DNA of 64,000 nt, from contig MAAE01000007.1 in assembly GCA_002162675.1 (NCBI GenBank), forward strand, positions 186,001 to 250,000. Reading direction: 5' to 3'. The stretch is from Colwellia sp. 39_35_sub15_T18 (GTDB lineage Bacteria; Pseudomonadota; Gammaproteobacteria; Enterobacterales; Alteromonadaceae). The notes below the pieces were generated by a model. It was not told the origin of the DNA. It saw only the letters and a list, made by a program, of their open reading frames with translations, and searched no databases. This document shows, piece after piece, positions 49,601 through 56,797 of this stretch (within the stretch, counting starts at the first letter, position 1; every line of letters begins with the position of its first letter). The translations under genes and the position numbers were made by a program.

Positions 49601-49748
49601 CGGATAATGCCTTAATGCCTAACCAAGCACCAAAAATCAAAGCAATAAAAGGCACAAACCAAACAATTGAAATACCTTGGCGGGGTACAACCTCAGCCTT
49701 TGCATTGCCTTTCAATTGCTTGTTATTCGATGAGTTATCAATAGTCAT
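46665..49748 (-). CDS. letB: MCE-domain intermembrane lipid transport protein, LetB/YebT-like
   Basis: 1027 residues, longer than E. coli LetB (877, seven MCE). One N-terminal helix (26-46) is followed by eight MCE-type domains beginning near residues 53, 168, 295, 407, 540, 650, 775 and 895. Each has the pattern hydrophobic-strand, pore-lining R/QG or QQxxG loop, and the GG/SGS repeat end. In LetB each domain forms one ring of a periplasmic tunnel to the outer membrane. An eighth ring would make it longer. Genes for LetA-like partners lie just upstream on the same strand. Confidence 0.9.
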   Translation of the reverse strand: MTIDNSSNNKQLKGNAKAEVVPRQGISIVWFVPFIALIFGAWLGIKALSEQGTFITIEFDNGAGIVPKKTEVRYKGLVTGMVSRVVPSDDLQSVIAEVEMSQSFADYLTDNTQFWLVSADISLQGVSGLDTLLSGSYINIIPDTNDDADSQDHFVALNEAPQLDMSTPGLHLILQTKVLGSVSENSPITFKQIPIGHVTGYHYVEANQAININIFIEQEYAHLIKENSLFWNTSGVQVTASISGGVKINTDSLASIIGGGIAVDTLSYQEKLAAAKNGASYALHADFQAAEMGHEVELTLDWHSGIDHNAAILYQGLTIGTISSFSKIDPKTRQITAKARVNPRVVPYLTEQSQFYVVSPHIDLTGVSNAKTLLTGTYISMRPSLQGTPTNKFAVFNTKPPYRYTEPGLHLIIESNDRHSLRVGSHIYFKQQVVGNVQAVETVGAEQHLIHIHIQDEFQHYVAATSHFYNNSGLKIKANLQGVNIEAQSLQSILTGGISFVNLDTEASANDATNDISNVVTNGDRFNLYANQKLARQRTNFTLVIAASEQINTNTRVLHRGEEIGAIHNIEVQGDKSKLYLGLLPEYKSILRAGTQFWLAKPNLSLSGATDTDALLGGSYITFNLNKENKVVKTDFVLLTTPPAKHASAAGLQLSLLTDSANVASAGSSVSYRGVVVGQVDNVALDKAADKVRINITIDDQHKSLIKADTRFYNASGVMLSGGLGDFVVKTESLDAILRGGISFYNPSTVKHSPAKVKELDSFILFEHFEHAENAGLAISIHFNGYAGLKVNTKVVYQEQELGTVTRLIFNDNEIGVTALVLLNDLGAKYAKQGVKFWIIEPEFGLVGSKNVASLLEGAFIGLLPSTLPSTREGEQQTVFEALELPPTVKQRPFGLNVKLTALRLGSVRAGNPVLYRQVKVGEVIGIDLSANADKVDIFINIAKRYAPLVNSGSKFWNTSGINIEASIFSGVNIDSESIETLIAGGIAFATPELTESDKQERVTSFVLHQDVDSDWLEWQAKIAIGQ

Positions 49749-49775
49749 TCTTTTCCTTAGCCTATAAACTTTTAA

Positions 49776-49904
49776 CTATTCACCACCGAGTCGCTATGCT
49801 TCTCAGAGGGCTCTTCGAGCCTACACAGAGGTTTTGTTATCTTTGTGTAGCCTCGGTGTGGTGACCTCGCATCTGTGGTAATACTTTTTGAGCTGAATAA
49901 ATAC
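49776..49904 (+). repeat. Dispersed palindromic repeat, copy F
   Basis: Plus-strand copy in the letA-letB gap: TTCACCACCGAGTCGCTATG, GAGGGCTCTTCGAGCC, AGAGGTTTTGTTATCTTTG, CCTCGGTGTGG, CTGTGGTAATACTTTT, and end GCTGAATAAATACAAA. It is the copy closest to consensus. It sits inside a functional operon. Confidence 0.8.
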
Positions 49905-49908
49905 AAAT

Positions 49909-50541
49909 TTATTCGTTATTGTGCTTTTTATCCCATAAAAGTCTAGGGTCAAAACTGTTTGCCGCTATCATGGTAAAAATTACCGTTAAGGTAAAATAAT
50001 TTATCGCTGGCCCGGCGGCAACTGACGTGACAAAACCTAACTCAACCACCGCCACCAATAAGGTCACCACAAAAACATCAAGCATTGACCAAGGCCCTAA
50101 GAACTCTAACAGATGGTAAAACTTACTATGTTTGTCGGGTCGTAAACGTACGCCAGTATGAACCCGATACACCAGTAGAAACAAACCGATAATTTTAAGC
50201 AAGGGTACGATAATACTCGCCGTGAAAATAATGACCGCAATAGGGTATAAGCCGAGATCAACAAACTGACCAATTCCTGAAAGTATGGTTGATGGTTCAC
50301 CAATCCCCAATGGATATATAATCATAATAGGGTAAAGGTTTGCGGGAATAAAAGCTATCAGTGCCGCGATATTCCACGCTAAAGTATATTGTAAACTATG
50401 AGGTTTACGTTGATAAAAGAATCCGTGACAACGCAGACACTGTATTTTAGCGCGCTTAGCAGGTTCACCTGGCAAGCTATTCAATTTATGACATTGAGGA
50501 CAAAGTGCTAAGTTACTTTCTTTCGCGGTATTAATCGACAA
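49909..50541 (-). CDS. PqiA/LetA-like membrane protein, second half
   Basis: 210 residues. It starts with a zinc-ribbon (CPQCHKLNSL, CLRCHGF) and then four membrane helices with LGPWSMLDVFVVTLLVAV, the PqiA domain core. E. coli LetA (427 aa) carries two such halves in one chain; here they are separate genes. It overlaps the first-half gene by 11 bp and is followed by letB. It should form the inner-membrane part of the LetA/LetB lipid transporter. Confidence 0.88.
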   Translation of the reverse strand: MSINTAKESNLALCPQCHKLNSLPGEPAKRAKIQCLRCHGFFYQRKPHSLQYTLAWNIAALIAFIPANLYPIMIIYPLGIGEPSTILSGIGQFVDLGLYPIAVIIFTASIIVPLLKIIGLFLLVYRVHTGVRLRPDKHSKFYHLLEFLGPWSMLDVFVVTLLVAVVELGFVTSVAAGPAINYFTLTVIFTMIAANSFDPRLLWDKKHNNE

Positions 50542-51148
50542 ACTCGTCCTCCAGCTTTTGCCAGATATAATCTTGGTCTAAAGCACTCGCAGCCATCGTT
50601 GAGCTAATAAGCCAAAGAATCAAAGCGAGCAAGCCCATATTCAACGACAGTTCAGTATCATCAAGCAATTTATACATAGAAACAACGATAGCCAACATAA
50701 AAACGTTCAGCATTGCCCAGTGCTCTAAATGATGAAAAGCTCGAAAAAAGTGCAATAGCGAGGGCTTCAACTTATTAAATTTAAAACTGTAAGTGATATA
50801 AAAAGCCCCTAATAAACGCACAATAGGCACGGCAATAGCAAACAGAAATACCAGTGTGGCGATCATAAAAAAGCCGCGATCAATAAGTGCTAGAATGCAA
50901 TCAAGCAATGAGGCATGGTGATATTGTCCTGCTAAAGTAACCCCCATAATAGGTAATAAAATAGCAGGTACTAGCAGCAAGATGCCCGCCAACGACCAGT
51001 TAAAGCTGCGTTCAATGGAGTCGACTTTATGTTCAACCATAGTGCTGCCACAACGCCTGCACTTTGCGCTTTGTCCTTGCCTTAATTCAGGCTTGTCATA
51101 AAGAGCATCGCACTGTTGGCAAGCGATTAATTGTTTATCCTGAGTCAC
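50531..51148 (-). CDS. PqiA/LetA-like membrane protein, first half
   Basis: 205 residues, same layout as the downstream neighbour: zinc-ribbon (CQQCDALYDKPEL, CRRCGS), then four helices with LEHWAMLNVFMLAIVVSMYKL. First gene of the letA-letA-letB operon. The split of LetA into two overlapping genes suggests a heterodimer. Confidence 0.88.
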   Translation of the reverse strand: MTQDKQLIACQQCDALYDKPELRQGQSAKCRRCGSTMVEHKVDSIERSFNWSLAGILLLVPAILLPIMGVTLAGQYHHASLLDCILALIDRGFFMIATLVFLFAIAVPIVRLLGAFYITYSFKFNKLKPSLLHFFRAFHHLEHWAMLNVFMLAIVVSMYKLLDDTELSLNMGLLALILWLISSTMAASALDQDYIWQKLEDEFVD

Positions 51149-51200
51149 GGAGCTATCACTTAAGCATTAGGGAAAAACTTATTCTTATTTATAGCATTCT

Positions 51201-51232
51201 AAAAACAAAAAAGCAGCGATAAACGCTGCTTT
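51201..51232 (-). terminator. Intrinsic terminator of the cytochrome c gene
   Basis: On the minus strand AAGCAGCG-TTTAT-CGCTGCTT is a perfect 8-bp stem followed by TTTTGTTTTT. It is 33 bp past the cytochrome stop and also lies just upstream of the letA operon start. Confidence 0.85.
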
Positions 51233-51264
51233 TCATCAAGTTAGTATATACCCGTAATAGCCGA

Positions 51265-52215
51265 CTATTTAAGTGACGACATATACTTCACTAACTCATC
51301 AATATCGTTATCTGATAATTTAATGGCGATATTGCGCATCATGTCATTTCGGTCATTGCCGCGACTACCATCACGAAAACTGGCAATTTGTTTGTTCAAG
51401 TAAGCTGCATTTTGGCCAGCAAGAGCAGGGAAACCAGCTTGTGCCATACCTTTGCCGTTAACACCATGACAAGCTACACAAGCAGTAATACCTTTTTCAG
51501 CATCACCACCAAAATATAATTTCTGACCAACATTACTTGCTGTCCCAACACCTGCTGTTGGTGTTTGCACGGCAAAAAAAGCGCCTAAGTCCTGCATATC
51601 TTTTTCAGATAATGCCGCCACCATACCAACCATAACAGGGTCTTTACGTGCACCCGATTTAAAATCAGCCAATTGCTTAGTAAGGTAACTAGCACTTTGA
51701 CCTGCTAATTTAGGATAAATAGCGACTAGGCTATTACCGTCGGCACCATGACAAGCAACACACATCGCTGATTTTTCTTGACCCGCTTTGACATCGCCAG
51801 CATAAATTGCTTTAGCAGGCGTTGAAGTAACAATTTCTGCGCTGCCAGTGGTTGCAGCAGCGGTTGTAGGAGCAGAGTTATCATCTGCCGCTTCGGTACG
51901 TTCACTAGCACGTTTTTGGCTAGCAAAATAGGCGGCTAAATCAGCCATATCTTGCTCAGATAAATTGGCAGCCATAGGCGCCATCATCATATCGCTTCGA
52001 GCGCCAGATTTAAAATCGGCCAATTGCTTAGTAATATAAGCGGCGTGTTGACCAGCCAGATCAGGATAAGTGGGGTTAGGATTGATACCGGTAGCACCAT
52101 GACAAGCACCACATACGCTGGATTTATCTTTACCCGCTTGGGCATCGCCTTCTACTGCATTAGCAGTATTTATAGCGCCCAGCACTAACAATAGTGAAAA
52201 TATTATTTTTTTCAT
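51265..52215 (-). CDS. Tri-haem cytochrome c (cytochrome c4-like)
   Basis: 316 residues with a signal peptide (1-20). Three covalent haem sites CxxCH: Cys35/Cys38/His39, Cys152/Cys155/His156 and Cys246/Cys249/His250, each in a cytochrome c domain with an axial Met (MAPM, MVGM, MMRN). Ordinary cytochrome c4 has two domains and about 200 residues, so one domain has been added; domains 1 and 2 are most alike. It would shuttle electrons in the periplasm to a terminal oxidase. Gene order next to engB is conserved in gammaproteobacteria. Confidence 0.9.
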   Translation of the reverse strand: MKKIIFSLLLVLGAINTANAVEGDAQAGKDKSSVCGACHGATGINPNPTYPDLAGQHAAYITKQLADFKSGARSDMMMAPMAANLSEQDMADLAAYFASQKRASERTEAADDNSAPTTAAATTGSAEIVTSTPAKAIYAGDVKAGQEKSAMCVACHGADGNSLVAIYPKLAGQSASYLTKQLADFKSGARKDPVMVGMVAALSEKDMQDLGAFFAVQTPTAGVGTASNVGQKLYFGGDAEKGITACVACHGVNGKGMAQAGFPALAGQNAAYLNKQIASFRDGSRGNDRNDMMRNIAIKLSDNDIDELVKYMSSLK

Positions 52216-52431
52216 TAAGTTGCTCTCTGATTCTAGTTAATGATTTAAATTTTTTGATGTATAAGCGACGGCATTTTACACTAATATAGACTAGGTGTAA
52301 CAACATCAACCAAAAATTTCCTTGAAAAACACGCTATTTCGTCCATTTATTCATTTTTTTAAATAAAAAACTAACAGAAAACGTTATAATGCTCCTTTAT
52401 TTATTATTTTTACATTAATCGAGTTAAGCCC

Positions 52432-53070
52432 TTGTCTTCAACAAAAGTTCATTTAAGTAAAGCCACTTTTACCATCAGTGCACCAGATATTCGCAAATTA
52501 CCAGAAGACAGTGGCATTGAAGTGGCTTTTGCTGGTCGCTCAAATGCTGGAAAATCAAGTGCTTTAAATACCTTAACCAATCAAAGAGGTTTAGCGCGTA
52601 TCAGTAAAACCCCTGGCCGTACGCAACTGATTAACGTCTTTGAAATTGATGACAATAAGCGCTTAATTGACTTACCCGGTTATGGTTTTGCCAAAGTCCC
52701 CCTAGAAATGAAGAAAAAATGGCAAAAAGCCTTAGGTGAATACTTAGAAAAACGTCAAAGTCTTAAAGGTTTAGTGGTGTTAATGGATATTCGTCACCCA
52801 TTAAAAGATCTCGACATGGATTTAATTCAGTGGGCTGCCGATAGCGAACTACCGGTTTTAGCGTTATTAACCAAATGCGACAAATTATCGCAAGGTAAAC
52901 GTAGCGCTGAAGTACTGAAAGTAAAAAAGGCCTTAGCACCGCTCAATGCCGACATTAGAGTACAAGCATTCTCTTCGCTGAAACGTACCGGCGCAGAGCA
53001 AGCTGATACGATAATTTGTGATTGGTTTAGGCAAGATGATATTGAAGAGATAGCCTCTGTAGAAGAATAA
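52432..53070 (+). CDS. engB: Ribosome biogenesis GTPase EngB (YihA)
   Basis: 212 residues. G1 is GRSNAGKSS (35-43), G3 is [12 protein letters not shown]4 is TKCDK (NKXD variant), and SSLKRTG is G5. It acts late in 50S assembly. The start is a TTG at 52432; no ATG is in frame upstream, and the family N-terminus fits ([20 protein letters not shown]). It diverges from the cytochrome gene. Confidence 0.95.
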   Translation: MSSTKVHLSKATFTISAPDIRKLPEDSGIEVAFAGRSNAGKSSALNTLTNQRGLARISKTPGRTQLINVFEIDDNKRLIDLPGYGFAKVPLEMKKKWQKALGEYLEKRQSLKGLVVLMDIRHPLKDLDMDLIQWAADSELPVLALLTKCDKLSQGKRSAEVLKVKKALAPLNADIRVQAFSSLKRTGAEQADTIICDWFRQDDIEEIASVEE

Positions 53071-53087
53071 CGTTACTCTCAACCCAA

Positions 53088-53115
53088 CAAGCAAAGCCAA
53101 TTTTAGCTTTGCTTG
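53088..53115 (+). terminator. Hairpin after engB
   Basis: CAAGCAAAGC / GCTTTGCTTG, a perfect 10-bp stem with an 8-nt loop, starts 18 bp after the stop. It lacks a T-tract and is followed by a second small hairpin (GCGGTGTTAACCGC), so it may be part of a palindromic repeat cluster. Confidence 0.5.
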
Positions 53116-53163
53116 TAGAAGCGGTGTTAACCGCGATTTAAAAAAGCTCAGGAATACTTTTGT

Positions 53164-53192
53164 TAAAAAACAAACCCTCCTACAGGGTGTTT
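53164..53192 (-). terminator. Terminator of the TonB receptor gene
   Basis: On the minus strand ACACCCT-GTAGG-AGGGTTTG is followed by TTTTTTAAC. It lies 32-60 bp past the stop of the TonB-dependent receptor. Confidence 0.6.
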
Positions 53193-53223
53193 ACCTTTCT
53201 TACTGAGCGAAATACATAGCCAG

Positions 53224-55377
53224 CTAAAACTGGTAAGTTGCCCCCATATTTACCGTAGTACCTAAGCCTTTCACGTTGTAGCCGCTATAAGTATAGGCTT
53301 GTGATTTGGCGGGGTAATAATCTTGGTTAAACAGGTTCTCAACACCGACAAAGGCTGACCAACCTTGATTAAACTCGTAGTTACCACTGACATTGAAAAT
53401 ATGGTAACTATCAATAGGGCCTTTATCGCCAACATGCTCACCGTCAACAGTATCAAACTTATCGCGATCTCCTACATATAAATAAGTTAATGATAAATTA
53501 GCATTATCAAGAGGTTGCCAGTTCACATTCACCGTACCTTTAGGGGCACTAATTTGCTTCGCACCTAAGTAAATATCCTCTTCGGTATCTTTACCTTCTA
53601 CCCAAGCATAAGTCGCGGTGATATCAAGACTGTCACTGACGTTATACAGCGCAAATGCTTCAAATCCGTATATTTCTTGCGGCGCTCTAACCGGCACATA
53701 AATACCCGTCACTGGATCGTAAGTATTGGTTGTTCCTAATTCCGAGGTACTGCGATAGGCAGAGAATTCTACTCGTAGTTTGTCAATTTCGCTGGTAAAA
53801 CCCACTTCATAATTATCTATAATTGAAGCTTCGGTTTGTATTAGGGCAATATCAGTGACTGTGGCGGTACGTAGTAAGCGACCAATATCTGAGATATCTG
53901 AGCCTTGAGAATAGCTGGCAAAAGGTTGGAAATAATCGGCGAAATTATATCGAATACCAACGTTATAAGTCGTCGCACGGTAATTTAACACATCACCAGT
54001 AACATTAACGGGCACCGAGCAAGTCTCAGGTGTTTTACATAACTTTAAGGTACGGTAATCTTGCACATCTAAGTCAATATCTTCACGCCTAACACCGACC
54101 TTAATAATTAAATTATCATTGATCACCCATTTACTTTGCACAAATCCCGCTAAACTTTCCATATCCATTTCTGGCACCCATACTCTGCCATCAACAAGCG
54201 GTTGAGCGGTAACATCATTCAGAGCATCTATGCCATAAATAAAGGTTGCCTCAACATTATCCCATTCAAACTGGCTATTTAAGGTAATACGTAGGCCCTT
54301 TTTATCTGACTTGATCAATGATTGTCCACCAGTATAACCTTCATCTAAATTAGCTAAAGACGGTGAAAAGAAGAAGATGTTTTCTACTTCTTGTGCATAC
54401 GCATCAACCACTAATTGAGTATTTTCAAATAATGCCTCATCGGTATATTTGAGCATCATATTATGGTTATTTGGTCCCTGTGGCTCACCAAATGCCGAAG
54501 TGCCGTCAGGTGCTGGTATTGCGTAAGTTTTAACGCCCGTATTAACACTACCCACCACATCAATTAGATCACTGTCTTGCTTCGATTCATAGTAGTTGTA
54601 AACAAACTGTAAGGAAATATCGTCATTAAATTGGTAGCCTAACTTAGTGAAATAATTTTGCATGGTCGCTTCTGACAAACCATATTTCAGGCCAATAATG
54701 TCGCCCTCGGCATCTCTTTGCACACCGTTATCTTCATAACTGGCACTGGCTACATAACTAAAGTTATCTATTTTACCGTTGATCATGCCTTCAACACGTT
54801 GACCCGCACTATCTTCTAACTTTACCGCACTAAACCGGCTTGATAAGCTCACTTGCCCACTTAACTTACTGTCACTATCGGCTTTTTTAGTGATGTAGTT
54901 AATGATGCCGCCTGCTGCGCCATTACCATAAATAGACGTAGCCCCTTTGATAACTTCAATGCGTTCTATCGAGTTTGCATCTATCGTTCTAATGCCTAAA
55001 GCGCCATTACGCAAAGGCGTAGACTGTGGCACGCCATCAATCATCACTAAAGGAGATCTGCCGCGTAATGTTTGGCTTGAGTTACTTGATGTGCCTGTGC
55101 TTGGCGCTAAACCTGGCACTAAGGTGGCCAATAATGTTTGTAATTCCGAGGAAACTTTCAGTTGTGCTTCAATTTGTTGGCGACTGATAATGGTAATAGA
55201 AGCGGGAACTTCATCAATACTCTCAACAATTCGGCTGCCCGTAACAACAATACGTTCAACATCGTTGTTATTAGCTGAAATTTTATTAATTGTATCAGTT
55301 TGTGTAAGTGCTTGTGCATTAACACTTTGTGCTATAAGTACCGCCAATAGACTTAATTTAGTTTTATGCTTTTTCAT
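53224..55377 (-). CDS. TonB-dependent outer membrane receptor
   Basis: 717 residues from the ATG at 55377; the frame goes to 55425, but the signal peptide MKKHKTKLSLLAVLIAQSVNAQA begins at 55377. A plug domain (TGSRI, LQTLLATLVPGLAPS, IERIEVIKGATSIYGNGAAGGIINYI) is followed by a 22-strand barrel and a C-terminal aromatic (NMGATYQF). The sequence resembles ferric-siderophore receptors, and a Fur-like site lies upstream, so iron uptake is likely. The ligand is not certain. Confidence 0.9.
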   Translation of the reverse strand: MKKHKTKLSLLAVLIAQSVNAQALTQTDTINKISANNNDVERIVVTGSRIVESIDEVPASITIISRQQIEAQLKVSSELQTLLATLVPGLAPSTGTSSNSSQTLRGRSPLVMIDGVPQSTPLRNGALGIRTIDANSIERIEVIKGATSIYGNGAAGGIINYITKKADSDSKLSGQVSLSSRFSAVKLEDSAGQRVEGMINGKIDNFSYVASASYEDNGVQRDAEGDIIGLKYGLSEATMQNYFTKLGYQFNDDISLQFVYNYYESKQDSDLIDVVGSVNTGVKTYAIPAPDGTSAFGEPQGPNNHNMMLKYTDEALFENTQLVVDAYAQEVENIFFFSPSLANLDEGYTGGQSLIKSDKKGLRITLNSQFEWDNVEATFIYGIDALNDVTAQPLVDGRVWVPEMDMESLAGFVQSKWVINDNLIIKVGVRREDIDLDVQDYRTLKLCKTPETCSVPVNVTGDVLNYRATTYNVGIRYNFADYFQPFASYSQGSDISDIGRLLRTATVTDIALIQTEASIIDNYEVGFTSEIDKLRVEFSAYRSTSELGTTNTYDPVTGIYVPVRAPQEIYGFEAFALYNVSDSLDITATYAWVEGKDTEEDIYLGAKQISAPKGTVNVNWQPLDNANLSLTYLYVGDRDKFDTVDGEHVGDKGPIDSYHIFNVSGNYEFNQGWSAFVGVENLFNQDYYPAKSQAYTYSGYNVKGLGTTVNMGATYQF

Positions 55378-55417
55378 TCCATATTGTCCCACTAAGTAAA
55401 ATTGCGCGAATCTTAAT

Positions 55418-55436
55418 GTAAACAATTATTATTTGC
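55418..55436 (-). promoter_or_regulatory. Candidate Fur box of the TonB receptor
   Basis: The 19-mer GTAAACAATTATTATTTGC (plus strand) matches 12 of 19 positions of the Fur consensus when read on the minus strand. It sits 41 bp before the start codon. A match of this grade is suggestive only. Confidence 0.4.
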
Positions 55437-55498
55437 AATAGGCATTTAATGAAACTCATAAAGATGAGGGACATAATGAATATTTCCTAAAGAATACT

Positions 55499-55767
55499 AT
55501 TGATGGTTTCTCATGCGCTGATATTGTGGGATGTTGTTATGGGATATTGTTATGAGATGTTGTTTAAGATATTAAAGTGACTAAATAATGGTATTGATGA
55601 TTTCTCATGCGCTGATATTGTGGGATGTTGTTATGAGATATTATTATGAGATGTTGTTTAAGATATTAAAGTGACTAAATAATGGTATTGATGATTTCTC
55701 ATGCGCTGATATTGTGGGATGTTGTTATGAGATGTTGTTTAAGATATTAAAGTGACTAAATAATGAT
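55499..55767. repeat. 94-bp tandem repeats
   Basis: Three consecutive copies start at 55499, 55593 and 55687 with a period of 94 bp; copy 3 is 81 bp, lacking one internal 13-bp unit (GTTATGAGATATT type). The unit contains TCTCATGCGCTGATATTG and ends TAAAGTGACTAAATAATG. Copies are nearly identical. They fill most of the 430-bp gap between the TonB receptor and the thioesterase starts. Confidence 0.88.
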
Positions 55768-55807
55768 TATGGTTGGCTGTTGCTCAATCATATTACCGGA
55801 GTAGTTT

Positions 55808-56206
55808 ATGGAAATTGGCAGTAAATTAGAGTTATGTTACCAAGTGCAAGCAAGCGATCTGGCGAAAGAGTTGTCTTTTGATCCACAAGATGATTTTCCA
55901 GAAGTTTACGCCACCTCAAGAATGATAGCATTAATGGAGCTTGCCGCCGCGCGCCTAATGAAGCCGTTATTATCTAAGGGTGAGTTATCTGTGGGGGTAA
56001 AGGTGGATGTCACTCATCTTGCTGCTACCCCAAACAATGTCGAGGTTAAGGCCGTTGCTACCTATAAAGGCATTAAAGAAAAGCTACATGCCTTTGACGT
56101 TGAATTACATGACCAAGGCGGCCTAGCCGGCAGCGGTACTCACACTCGCGCTATAGTAAAAACTGAACGCTTAATGCAAGGTGCAGTTAGTCGAGTTAAC
56201 GCATAA
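55808..56206 (+). CDS. Hot-dog fold thioesterase (FlK-like)
   Basis: 132 residues. The FlK-type fold is recognised by YATSRMIALMELAAARLMKPLL, SVGVKVDVTHLAATP and a C-terminal SGTHTRAIV. The family hydrolyses acyl-CoA thioesters; candidate catalytic residues are the Thr, Glu and His in these motifs. AGTAGTTTATGG leads the start, with a good CCGGAG. The GNAT gene follows 24 bp later. Confidence 0.85.
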   Translation: MEIGSKLELCYQVQASDLAKELSFDPQDDFPEVYATSRMIALMELAAARLMKPLLSKGELSVGVKVDVTHLAATPNNVEVKAVATYKGIKEKLHAFDVELHDQGGLAGSGTHTRAIVKTERLMQGAVSRVNA

Positions 56207-56230
56207 ACAGAATTTCAACAAGGTTATAAC

Positions 56231-56716
56231 ATGTCTATTAGTCAAATCACGGAAAATTCGTGGCAGGGTATTCTGCAAGTACAAGAAGAGGCTTATACCG
56301 AGCTTCCGCCTGAAGACGTCAATGTGCTTAAGAGTAAGTGGCTTTCATCACCTAACACTTGTGCGGTATATGTAAATCATGAAAATGTGGTAATAGCCTA
56401 CTTATTAGCACATCCGTGGGCGAGTGAAATACCACCAAAATTACATGAAAAGTCAGCTATAACGGCGAGTTTAAACCTATATCTACATGATTTAGCTTTA
56501 GCGCACGAGGCCAGAGGTAAAGGGATAGCGAAGCAATTAGTCGCCAACCTAATCACCAATGCCAAAGCTCAGGGCTTCGCTAAAATACTATTAGTCGCGG
56601 TGCAAAATTCAAGCGAGTTTTGGGCTAAGTTTGGCTTTTTAGCGATACCCAATGCGGAAATTTGTCCTAGTTATGGTGATAATGCAACGCTCATGACGCT
56701 AGAGCTAAAAGCCTAA
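56231..56716 (+). CDS. GNAT family N-acetyltransferase
   Basis: 161 residues. The acetyl-CoA binding motif is EARGKGIAKQLVANLITNAK (R/Q-x-x-G-x-G/A), with FWAKFGF near the C-terminus. Substrate unknown. It pairs with the thioesterase and ends at a bidirectional hairpin. Confidence 0.88.
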   Translation: MSISQITENSWQGILQVQEEAYTELPPEDVNVLKSKWLSSPNTCAVYVNHENVVIAYLLAHPWASEIPPKLHEKSAITASLNLYLHDLALAHEARGKGIAKQLVANLITNAKAQGFAKILLVAVQNSSEFWAKFGFLAIPNAEICPSYGDNATLMTLELKA

Positions 56717-56737
56717 CAAGCACCATGAAATTAATAG

Positions 56738-56764
56738 GAGAAGGAGCCTATTAAGCTCCTTCTC
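56738..56764. terminator. Bidirectional hairpin between convergent genes
   Basis: GAGAAGGAGC-CTATTAA-GCTCCTTCTC is a perfect 10-bp stem. It lies between the GNAT and the metallophosphoesterase stops. T-tracts on both sides are modest. Confidence 0.7.
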
Positions 56765-56797
56765 TATAGCATTATGTGTAATACCAATGGCAATGAC

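Noticed and set aside
54947-55399. 150-codon plus-strand frame over the TonB receptor start
   Set aside because: Antisense to the conserved plug domain, which is plainly coding on the minus strand.
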